DNA of 32,945 bases, from the NCBI GenBank assembly GCA_964603125.1, contig CAZRUA010000032.1, forward strand, positions 1 to 32,945, read 5' to 3'. Below, piece by piece: positions 24,428 through 31,407 of the stretch. Made by a program: the position numbers and the translations under genes. Origin of the DNA: CAZRUA01 sp964603125. GTDB taxonomy: Bacteria; Bacteroidota; Bacteroidia; B-17B0; Aurantibacillaceae. Every line of letters begins with the position of its first letter. Position 1 is the stretch's first letter. Below the pieces are notes generated by a model. That model worked only from the letters and a program-made list of their open reading frames with translations, was not told the origin of the DNA and did not search any database.

Positions 24428-26857
24428 ATGAAATTTAAACTGCTTTATCTTTTTAGTCTAATTGGTTTTTTAGCTAAGGCGCAAAGCCCTTGTCAACATT
24501 TAAAGTCGAATGGTTCGCATAATACAACGCAATCAACGGCTCCAGCTAACTTAAGAAGTGATACCATAGATGTTTTAAAAACAACCATTAATTTAGATAT
24601 TACCGATTTTACAACAAATCAAATTGCTGGAAATACATCGGTTCAATTTGTTCCTAAAATAAATGCGCAAAATCATATCAATTTTGATTTGTTAAAATTT
24701 ACGGTTGATTCGGTAAAGATGAATGGTTTTGTTTTGAGCACAAACTATAATGATACTTTGCTTAGAGTTAATTTTACTGGAATCTTAAATATTGGAGATA
24801 CAAGTGTTGTAACGGTTTATTATCACGGTACACCGCAAGGCGACCCTTCGGGTTTTGGTGGCTTTGCTTATTCTGGAGGTTATGCCTATAATTTAGGTGT
24901 TGGTTTTGATGCTGATCCGCATGTGTATGGCAGAACCTGGTTTCCGTGTTTTGATAATTTTGTTGAACGATGTGTTTATGAATTCAACATCACTACTAGT
25001 AATGGAAAAGTAGCTTCATGTAATGGAGAATTAATGAGTGATATTACAAATGGCGCATTACGAACCAGAAAATGGGTTTTAAATAAAGAAGTTCCTTCTT
25101 ATTTGGTTTGCGTTGCTGTAGCTCCTTACACAATTGTACATGACAACTATAGTGGTTTGTTAGGAAATGTGCCTGTAGAATTAACTGCAGTTGCTGCGGA
25201 TACTACAAATCTTAAGAATTCGTTTATTCATTTGCAAAATGCTTTTGATGGTTTTGAATCTCATTATGGTCCTTACCGTTGGAATAAGGTGGGCTATGTT
25301 TTAGTTCCTTTTAATGGTGGTGCTATGGAGCATGCTACAAATATTGCTTACCCAAGATTTGGAGCAAATGGAGCATTAACATACGAAGATATTTTAATGT
25401 CGCATGAATTATCTCATCACTGGTGGGGCGATTTAGTTACATGCGAAACTCAGGAAGATATGTGGATAAATGAAGGTATGGCAAGTTTTTCGGCATTTTT
25501 GTTTAATGAAGTAACTTATAATTATGCTACGTATTTAAGTAAGGTAAAACAAAATCATGATGAGCAAGTACATTTTTCACATCATATAGAAGGTGGTTTC
25601 AGAGCTATTTCGGGTATTCCTCATCAATATACCTATGGCGAACATGTTTACAATAAAGGAGCAGATGTAGCTCATACAATGCGCGGTTACTTAGGCGACT
25701 CGTTATTTTTTGCAGGCTTGAAGTATGTTTTAAATCAAAAGCAATTTCAAAGCATGAATAGTATTGAATTTCAAAATTTGATGACTACAGGAACAGGTGT
25801 AAACATGCAACCCTTTTTTAATGATTGGGTTTTAAATGGGGGGTGGCCTCATTTTTCAATTGATTCAGTTGTTTATAGCGGAAGTTTGCCCAATATTACG
25901 GCAACAGTTTATGTAAAACAAAAGTTGTATGGGGCACCGAATTATTTTACAAATGTTCCAATGGAAATTACTTTTATGGATGCTAATCGAGTGAGGTATA
26001 ACAAAACGATTATGTGTTCTGGCCAAAATTCAAGTGCTAGTTTTAATTTGAATTTCATGCCTGTTTATGCGGGAATAAATTTAGAATCTAAAATTAGCGA
26101 TGCAATAAGCAGCGAATATAAAACGATTAAAGCAACAGGAGCTATTAGTTTTGGTAATGGTCGTGCAACTTTAACAGTAATGAACGCTGGAGTTGATTCT
26201 ACTTTTTTAAGAGTTGAACATAATTTTGCAAATGCCGATCCAATTAAAAATAACGTAAACAATTATCTTTTGGGCGATAATAGATACTGGAAAATAGATG
26301 GGGTTTTAGCAAATGGTTTTCACTCTAAATTACAGTTAAATTTTAATGGTAATTATGGTACAAGTGGTTTAAATACGTATTTAGACACTTTGGTTGTTGA
26401 TAATGGAGGTGTGGATAGTTTAATTTGTTTGTATAGAGCAAATACTGCAGATGATTGGCATGAGGTAAGTAAATATACACGCACCAAACAAGGCGGACCT
26501 TCTGGTAAATTTGGTTATGTTACTATTGATACCTTAAAGCTAGGTGAGTATTGCTTTGCTCATGGTGTATCTAATGTTTTGGTAGGTTTAAATCAAAATC
26601 AAACTGAGGGAATAGATTTTGCAATGTATCCAAATCCAACCAAAGCTTCATTAACTCTCGAACTAAAAAATAAAAAGCAAATCGTAAAAACAAAATACAC
26701 CATTACAAATGCAATAGGTTCAAAAATACTGGAAGCTGAGATGAATTCAAACTCGATTCAAATTGATACAAGCAAACTTAGCAAAGGAGTTTATTACTTA
26801 ACGCTGCAAGAGCAAAATGGTTCGGTCTCTACAAAAGAATTTATTATAAGCAATTAA
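24428..26857 (+). CDS. M1-family metallopeptidase with T9SS sorting domain
   Basis: This 809-residue protein has a signal peptide (MKFKLLYLFSLIGFLAKAQ) and an M1 N-terminal beta domain. The catalytic domain has zinc ligands His326, His330 and Glu349 (HELSHHWWGD, then 18 residues to NEGM), with Glu327 as the catalytic base. The exopeptidase motif is GAMEH (298-302) instead of the textbook GAMEN, and a later tyrosine in VYNKGAD fits the transition-state tyrosine. The C-terminal 80 residues are a T9SS type A sorting domain (YPNPTKASLTLEL, GVYYLTL, ending EFIISN). It is thus an exported or surface aminopeptidase-like enzyme. The substrate is unknown. It lies 21 bases after hldD and 10 before the scramblase-like gene. 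Confidence 0.94.
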   Translation: MKFKLLYLFSLIGFLAKAQSPCQHLKSNGSHNTTQSTAPANLRSDTIDVLKTTINLDITDFTTNQIAGNTSVQFVPKINAQNHINFDLLKFTVDSVKMNGFVLSTNYNDTLLRVNFTGILNIGDTSVVTVYYHGTPQGDPSGFGGFAYSGGYAYNLGVGFDADPHVYGRTWFPCFDNFVERCVYEFNITTSNGKVASCNGELMSDITNGALRTRKWVLNKEVPSYLVCVAVAPYTIVHDNYSGLLGNVPVELTAVAADTTNLKNSFIHLQNAFDGFESHYGPYRWNKVGYVLVPFNGGAMEHATNIAYPRFGANGALTYEDILMSHELSHHWWGDLVTCETQEDMWINEGMASFSAFLFNEVTYNYATYLSKVKQNHDEQVHFSHHIEGGFRAISGIPHQYTYGEHVYNKGADVAHTMRGYLGDSLFFAGLKYVLNQKQFQSMNSIEFQNLMTTGTGVNMQPFFNDWVLNGGWPHFSIDSVVYSGSLPNITATVYVKQKLYGAPNYFTNVPMEITFMDANRVRYNKTIMCSGQNSSASFNLNFMPVYAGINLESKISDAISSEYKTIKATGAISFGNGRATLTVMNAGVDSTFLRVEHNFANADPIKNNVNNYLLGDNRYWKIDGVLANGFHSKLQLNFNGNYGTSGLNTYLDTLVVDNGGVDSLICLYRANTADDWHEVSKYTRTKQGGPSGKFGYVTIDTLKLGEYCFAHGVSNVLVGLNQNQTEGIDFAMYPNPTKASLTLELKNKKQIVKTKYTITNAIGSKILEAEMNSNSIQIDTSKLSKGVYYLTLQEQNGSVSTKEFIISN

Positions 26858-26867
26858 CAAAAGGAAT

Positions 26868-27455
26868 ATGAATCCATTACTTCAACAAAACTTGTTTTTT
26901 ATTAAAGAACATGTAGGCATTTTTAAAGCAGCTAACAATTTCGATATTCTCAATCCTGATACAAAGGAAATGATGATGACATGTAGGGAAGAAAATTTAG
27001 GTTTCCTTACAAAGGCTTTGCGTTTTTCGGATTATAAACGAATGACACCTTTTGAAATTGATGTGAAAACGCCCAATGGGGCTCCAATTTTAACGATTCG
27101 AAGAGGTATTTCTATATTTCTATCTACCGTTGAAGTATTAGACGAGAATAAAAGATTAGTAGGTACTTTTCAGCAAAAGTTTTTCTCGATAGGAGGGAAA
27201 TTTGATGTGCTAAACGCTAATAAGCAAGTTTTATGCACTCTTAAAGGTAAATGGACAAGCTGGGAATTTAAGTTTGAACAAAATGGTAAAGAATTAGCGA
27301 TGGTAAATAAAAAGTGGAATGGAATAGGGAAGGAGCTTTTTACTACCGCTGATAATTACATGTTATCTATTAATCCGGAGGTTAATAAGGATGATAATGT
27401 AAGATTGATGATTTTAGCTGCTGTTTTGTGTATTGATATGGTTTTAAAAGAGTAA
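26868..27455 (+). CDS. Phospholipid scramblase-related / LURP-one-like protein
   Basis: This 195-residue protein shows the twelve-strand Tubby-like pattern of scramblase-related proteins: alternating short beta segments such as NNFDILNP, PFEIDVKTPNGAPILTIRRG, STVEVLDENKRLVGTFQQKF and FDVLNANKQVLCTLKG. It ends in a hydrophobic C-terminal helix (VRLMILAAVLCIDMVL, about residues 177-192), which matches the membrane helix at the end of this fold. Bacterial members have no proven scramblase activity; lipid binding is possible. The start has an AAAGGA-like sequence just before the ATG, unusual in a phylum that mostly lacks Shine-Dalgarno sites. It follows the M1 gene by 10 bases. Confidence 0.82.
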   Translation: MNPLLQQNLFFIKEHVGIFKAANNFDILNPDTKEMMMTCREENLGFLTKALRFSDYKRMTPFEIDVKTPNGAPILTIRRGISIFLSTVEVLDENKRLVGTFQQKFFSIGGKFDVLNANKQVLCTLKGKWTSWEFKFEQNGKELAMVNKKWNGIGKELFTTADNYMLSINPEVNKDDNVRLMILAAVLCIDMVLKE

Positions 27456-27491
27456 GCTTTATGTTTTTAACTGATTTCAATCATAATATAA

Positions 27492-27523
27492 TTGTTAAAC
27501 GAGTGTAAATATTCGTAACTTTG
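27492..27523 (+). promoter_or_regulatory. Promoter of the site-2 protease gene
   Basis: TTG at 27492-27494, a 21-base spacer and TAACTTTG at 27516-27523. The -7 box ends five bases before the ATG at 27529, so the transcript would be leaderless or nearly so. Confidence 0.6.
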
Positions 27524-27528
27524 TATCA

Positions 27529-28491
27529 ATGAACGCAGAAGATAATATTGAAAATAATTCATATAGTTTTTACCCGCCAAAACCTAAATTGGTAAAACCA
27601 CAGCCCACACCAACCAAAATGCTTGTTAGTGCTGGACTTTTGATTTTAGTATTATTACTGGTGTTTCAAATGAATTTTAAGATTGTTGCCGGAATGTTAA
27701 TTGTGTTTTTCATTCATGAAATTGGACATTTTATAGCAATGAAATACTACAAAATTCAAAGCTTGCCAAGCATGTTTAATCCAATTTACGGAGCTTATGC
27801 ATCAAACCTAACATCAGATACAACAATGTTGCAACGCAGTGTTATTGCTTTAGCAGGCCCAGTACCAGGAATTGTAATAGGATTAATTATGTTGTCGGTT
27901 GTTGTTGCAAACCCTGCAGCTGATATGACCGATTTATCAAATTTAGGTTGGATGTTTTTAGGAATTAATATGCTCAATATGCTTCCAATTTTACCTTTAG
28001 ATGGTGGTAATTTGTTTGAAGCTTTGTACTTTGAAAGCAACTATATTTTACAAATTATTTTCTTAATAGGTTCAATTTTATTGATACTATTGATTTCCTT
28101 GTTTATGCCAAGTTTGTTTTTGTATGTTCTTCCAATTATTTTCATTGTGCGTATAGTAAACTTTTTACGTAATAATAAGTTGCGTGTAAAGTTCAGCAGT
28201 AATGGAATTAATTTGTATAAATCTTATGATGAACTAACTGATGAAGAATACTGGAAAATGAGAAACATTATTACTTCTCAAAATCCAAATTTCGAAAAAT
28301 TAGGTGATGATTTGCCGCCAGAGTATTCACACTCAATGAAAGAGAATTTGGTGATAAACATGGTTAATTCTGTACTTTACAATCAAAAAGAAAACTCAAA
28401 TACCAACCAAAAAGTTGTACTAACTTTATTTTGGTTCATATTTTTAATTGCTCCAGTTTTCTTTATTCTGTTTTTTACTAAAGCTGTTTAG
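27529..28491 (+). CDS. Site-2 protease family (M50) membrane metalloprotease
   Basis: This 320-residue protein has several membrane segments. The zinc site is at His63-Glu64-x-x-His67 (FFIHEIGHF), and the third ligand Asp158 is in MLPILPLDGGN, the typical NxxPxxPLDGG signature. AGPVPG at about 109-114 is also typical. No PDZ domain is visible, so it is a compact form. Site-2 proteases cut membrane-embedded regulators such as anti-sigma factors, but no such target is encoded next door. The 30-residue N-terminal stretch is proline-rich and soluble, and the C-terminal part (about 215-295) is soluble before a final membrane helix. It converges with folE, with 5 bases between the stops. Confidence 0.9.
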   Translation: MNAEDNIENNSYSFYPPKPKLVKPQPTPTKMLVSAGLLILVLLLVFQMNFKIVAGMLIVFFIHEIGHFIAMKYYKIQSLPSMFNPIYGAYASNLTSDTTMLQRSVIALAGPVPGIVIGLIMLSVVVANPAADMTDLSNLGWMFLGINMLNMLPILPLDGGNLFEALYFESNYILQIIFLIGSILLILLISLFMPSLFLYVLPIIFIVRIVNFLRNNKLRVKFSSNGINLYKSYDELTDEEYWKMRNIITSQNPNFEKLGDDLPPEYSHSMKENLVINMVNSVLYNQKENSNTNQKVVLTLFWFIFLIAPVFFILFFTKAV

Positions 28492-28496
28492 TAATT

Positions 28497-29120
28497 TTAG
28501 TGCAGTTTAGAAGAAATCAGACTTATAAATTCCTTACGTGTTGGATCTTTTAAGAACTCGCCAGTAAAAGCTGATGTAGTAGTTGATGAGTTTTGTTTTT
28601 GAACACCACGCATTTGCATACATAAATGTGAACACTCGATAACTACAGCAACCCCAGCCGGATTTAATGTATCTTGAATACAGTCTCTTATTTCATTTGT
28701 TAAGCGTTCTTGTACTTGCAATCTACGAGCAAATGCATCAACCACACGAGGTATTTTGCTTAAACCAGTTATATAGCCATTAGGAATGTAAGCAACATGT
28801 GCTTTTCCGAAAAATGGTAACATATGGTGTTCGCATAAGCTATATACTTCAATATCTTTTACAATTACCATTTGGCTATAATCTTCTTTAAACATTGCTG
28901 ATTTTAATATTTCAGCTGGATTTAAGTCGTATCCTTGGGTTAAAAATTGCATTGCTTTTGCGGCACGCATAGGTGTTTTAAGTAAACCTTCGCGTTTGCT
29001 ATTTTCGCCTAAATCTGTGATTATATTGTTGTAGTTAGTACTAATTGAATCAACCAATTTCTGGTTGTATTTATCAATTTTTACATAACCATCTTCATTT
29101 TCAAATTCGTCGTTTAACAT
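28497..29120 (-). CDS. folE: GTP cyclohydrolase I
   Basis: This 207-residue protein has zinc ligands Cys96 and His99 in SLCEHHMLPF, and Cys167 in SHLCMQMRGV. The block GLSKIPRVVDAFARRLQVQERL is strongly conserved in this enzyme. It converts GTP to 7,8-dihydroneopterin triphosphate, the entry to folate, queuosine and tetrahydrobiopterin. It lies 15 bases downstream of the PTPS/QueD-like gene on the same strand, and the two share a product-substrate relation. The N-terminal 20 residues are an acidic extension before the helix. Very secure. Confidence 0.97.
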   Translation of the reverse strand: MLNDEFENEDGYVKIDKYNQKLVDSISTNYNNIITDLGENSKREGLLKTPMRAAKAMQFLTQGYDLNPAEILKSAMFKEDYSQMVIVKDIEVYSLCEHHMLPFFGKAHVAYIPNGYITGLSKIPRVVDAFARRLQVQERLTNEIRDCIQDTLNPAGVAVVIECSHLCMQMRGVQKQNSSTTTSAFTGEFLKDPTRKEFISLISSKLH

Positions 29121-29135
29121 GTTTTAGGCTTTAAA

Positions 29136-29549
29136 TTATTCACCAAAATATTCAACAAAATTATTTTCTGTTTCGTACAATTTTATGCAGTGCAAAGTAG
29201 CTCCAAGTTCTTTAACTTTATCAAATAATCGCTGCCAAATTACAACTGCTACGTTTTCTGTACTTGGTAAAATACCTTGTAAAAAATCAACATCAAGATT
29301 TAGATTTTTATGATCCAAAGTATCACAAATTTCTGTTCTAATAAGTGTACTTAAATCCTTTAAATTAATAATAAAACCGGTATCAGGGTTTACTTTTCCT
29401 TTTACTGTAACGTATAAATCGTAGTTATGTCCGTGCCAGTTTTTATTGCAGCATTTACCAAATACTTCTTTGTTTCTTTCTTCGCTCCAATTTGGATTTT
29501 CAAGTTTGTGCGCTGCGTTAAAATGCTCTTTTCGAGTTAAATAAATCAT
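29136..29549 (-). CDS. 6-pyruvoyl-tetrahydropterin synthase / 6-carboxytetrahydropterin synthase (QueD-like)
   Basis: This 137-residue protein has the T-fold zinc site His14 (FNAAHKL), His39 and His41 (WHGHNY). The cysteine region reads FGKC33C34NKNWHGHNY. C33 aligns with the catalytic cysteine of animal 6-pyruvoyl-tetrahydropterin synthase, whose motif, from memory, is FGKCNNPNGHGHNY. The C-terminal LYETENNFVEY also resembles that enzyme. It acts on dihydroneopterin triphosphate made by the folE product, encoded 15 bases downstream. Queuosine precursor synthesis (QueD) and tetrahydropterin synthesis are both possible; no queC, queE or sepiapterin reductase gene is in the window. Start ATG at 29549. 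Confidence 0.9.
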   Translation of the reverse strand: MIYLTRKEHFNAAHKLENPNWSEERNKEVFGKCCNKNWHGHNYDLYVTVKGKVNPDTGFIINLKDLSTLIRTEICDTLDHKNLNLDVDFLQGILPSTENVAVVIWQRLFDKVKELGATLHCIKLYETENNFVEYFGE

Positions 29550-29566
29550 ATTATTTTAATAAACTG

Positions 29567-29597
29567 TAAATATACGCTTAAAAGCTCAATTGCAAAA
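29567..29597 (-). promoter_or_regulatory. Candidate promoter of the pterin operon
   Basis: On the - strand this reads TTTTG, 18 bases, TATATTTA, which matches TAnnTTTG at seven of eight positions. It lies 18 bases before the ATG at 29549. Confidence 0.4.
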
Positions 29598-29685
29598 TTG
29601 AATTTTGGATTTCTAATCACGACTTTGCTTCGATATAATATTGTATTTGGCTTATAGAAAATCATTAAATTTATACTCTATAGCA

Positions 29686-30234
29686 ATGAATAAGTTAGTT
29701 TACAAAAAAGGTTTTTTAGCAAATGTAGGAGGTATTATTGCTGGAGGAATATTAATTTTTCTTGGCCTTTTTCTAGTTAGTTTTTTTTCTATAGTTTCCG
29801 TTTTTGGAATACTATTGCTTTTAATTGGAAGTGTTATGTTTATCACCTCTGGAGTTGAGATTGATTTAAAAAACAAAACCGTTAAACCCTATATTAATTA
29901 TTTTGGTATAAAGTTTCCACATATGGGAAATTCTCCAAATTATAAATCAATTAGTGTTATTCAGCAAATTTTGGGATATAGACATTCTAGAAATGATGAT
30001 TTTTATGACAATGGAATGACAAGCCAAGAAATTATGGATGCTAAACGTAACTATAATTTAATTCTTCTTAATGAAAATCATCACAAAAAATTAATTTTAA
30101 AAACCTTTAGAAGATATGATGAGGCTGTTAAAGAAGCGAAAAGTTTATCAGAGAAAATGGAGATGGAATTCGTAAAATATAATCCTGTTCGTTCGAGACC
30201 GCCGGGTGGTAAAAGAAAAAGAGTTGGTTTATAA
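29686..30234 (+). CDS. Small membrane protein of unknown function
   Basis: I use the ATG at 29686 (MNKLVYKKG), giving 182 residues; an in-frame TTG at 29641 would add a poor 15-residue leader. Two hydrophobic segments at about residues 14-55 form a membrane hairpin (GGIIAGGILIFLGLFLVSFF, then SVFGILLLLIGSVMFITSG). The soluble remainder contains ISVIQQILGYRHS and a basic tail PPGGKRKRVGL. The layout, a membrane hairpin followed by a soluble region with EIDLKNKTVK, recalls small PH-like-domain membrane proteins, but this is only an impression. The neighbours are the divergent pterin operon and a convergent DUF6702 gene (23 bases between stops). Confidence 0.75.
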   Translation: MNKLVYKKGFLANVGGIIAGGILIFLGLFLVSFFSIVSVFGILLLLIGSVMFITSGVEIDLKNKTVKPYINYFGIKFPHMGNSPNYKSISVIQQILGYRHSRNDDFYDNGMTSQEIMDAKRNYNLILLNENHHKKLILKTFRRYDEAVKEAKSLSEKMEMEFVKYNPVRSRPPGGKRKRVGL

Positions 30235-30257
30235 AATTTGCAAATAATTTATTTTGG

Positions 30258-30779
30258 TTAAAAACTAAAACTAATCTCCTTGCTTGGATTGGTACATTTT
30301 GAGCTTTGAGTATTCGCGCCAACAGTGAATTTCACTAGGTTAATTTGCTGACTGATATAGTCATATAACAAGCCATCCGATATTTCAACTTTCTTTGGTA
30401 GGTCAATGTTTTCAACTTCTAAATAAGTCCAAATAGCTTCTTCCTCTTTTTCATACCCTATGTACTTTAATTGACAAAGCTTGTTATTTACTTTCATTTG
30501 AAAGCGTTTATCAATGTATTTAAACAAAGTTGTATCCACTTCGGATTTTACTTTAGGATGTAAAATATCAATTTTCTTTCCAGATACTTTTCTCAAAGCT
30601 GTTTCTAAATCGCTTGTAAATTGCTTGATGCTTATTTGTAATGTTTTTTGCTGTGCATCATATTTTATTTCACTTACACTCATGTAAAAAGGGTGCTTAA
30701 CTATATAAGCACTTGTTAATACCAAAGCAAAAAAGCATAGTATTATTAGTTTTACCGTAGGTGTAGTTTTTAATTTCAA
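30258..30779 (-). CDS. DUF6702 family exported protein
   Basis: The preferred start is the TTG at 30779, which gives 173 residues and a hydrophobic leader (VKLIILCFFALVLTSAYIVK); no in-frame ATG precedes the conserved part. The body starts HPFYMSVSEIKYDAQQKTLQISIKQFTSDLETALR, the pattern typical of DUF6702, with a second half rich in alternating beta strands. The family is found in Bacteroidota next to HupE/UreJ-2 proteins and M1 peptidases, and that neighbourhood is present here in a divergent arrangement. It is likely periplasmic or anchored by its leader. The function is unknown; copper- or nickel-related roles are sometimes guessed from HupE, but nothing here proves it. Confidence 0.8.
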   Translation of the reverse strand: MKLKTTPTVKLIILCFFALVLTSAYIVKHPFYMSVSEIKYDAQQKTLQISIKQFTSDLETALRKVSGKKIDILHPKVKSEVDTTLFKYIDKRFQMKVNNKLCQLKYIGYEKEEEAIWTYLEVENIDLPKKVEISDGLLYDYISQQINLVKFTVGANTQSSKCTNPSKEISFSF

Positions 30780-30793
30780 AGCTAAAACAATTG

Positions 30794-30813
30794 TAAATTT
30801 GCATACAAAAATA
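30794..30813. promoter_or_regulatory. Back-to-back -7 boxes of two divergent genes
   Basis: On the + strand TAAATTTG (30794-30801) faces the HupE-like gene (ATG 30824). On the - strand TATTTTTG (30813-30806) faces the DUF6702 gene (TTG 30779). Both match TAnnTTTG exactly, and only four bases separate them. Confidence 0.5.
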
Positions 30814-30823
30814 AGCAATTTTA

Positions 30824-31405
30824 ATGAGCGAATTTGGTATATGGTTTAGTACAGGATTTAATCACATCCTTAACTGGGAAGCCTATGATCATATACTTTA
30901 TATTTTCGCTTTATGTATTCCGTTTACTTTTAAGGATTGGAAAAAGGCATTTTTGCTTTGTACTGCTTTTACAATTGGCCATTCTATTACATTAGCAGCT
31001 AGTGTTTTAAATTGGATTCATATTCGTGAAATTATTGTTGAAATTTTCATTCCCTTAACCATAATGACAACTGCCTTATTTCAGTTTTTAAATCGAAATA
31101 AGCAAGATAAGAGACCAGTTTTAACCTATATATTAGCCCTGAGCTTTGGCTTTATTCACGGCATGGCATTTTCATTCGGTTTAAAATCAATGATAACTGA
31201 AACGCCAGAACTTATTTCGTCACTTTTTTCCTTTAATTTAGGTATTGAAACCGCACAATTAGCCATTGTTGCTTTTTTGCTTTTATTTTCTGTTTTTTTA
31301 TTTAGTTTTACAAAATTATCTAAGCCTCAATGGATTTCAATTAGTTCCATAGTAGTTTTTACGATAGCATTGTTCATTTTAATTCAACGTATAATTCAGT
31401 TATAA
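30824..31405 (+). CDS. HupE/UreJ-2 family membrane protein
   Basis: This 193-residue protein has about six membrane segments. The histidine-containing signatures are FNHILNWEAYDHILYIF near the N-terminus, FTIGHSITLAAS (about 50-60), GFIHGMAFSFGL (about 110-121) and FNLGIETAQLAIV (about 137-149). These match the HupE/UreJ_2 family, whose better known relatives are linked to nickel or cobalt uptake; the role of this subgroup is not established. It begins 44 bases from the divergent DUF6702 gene and ends 2 bases before the following M1 peptidase ATG, so these two + strand genes surely share a transcript. Confidence 0.88.
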   Translation: MSEFGIWFSTGFNHILNWEAYDHILYIFALCIPFTFKDWKKAFLLCTAFTIGHSITLAASVLNWIHIREIIVEIFIPLTIMTTALFQFLNRNKQDKRPVLTYILALSFGFIHGMAFSFGLKSMITETPELISSLFSFNLGIETAQLAIVAFLLLFSVFLFSFTKLSKPQWISISSIVVFTIALFILIQRIIQL

Positions 31406-31407
31406 AT

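Noticed and set aside
29588..29604. Small hairpin TCAATT-gcaa-AATTGA upstream of the pterin operon as a riboswitch or terminator
   Set aside because: A six-base AT-only stem without a T tail is common by chance in this base composition.
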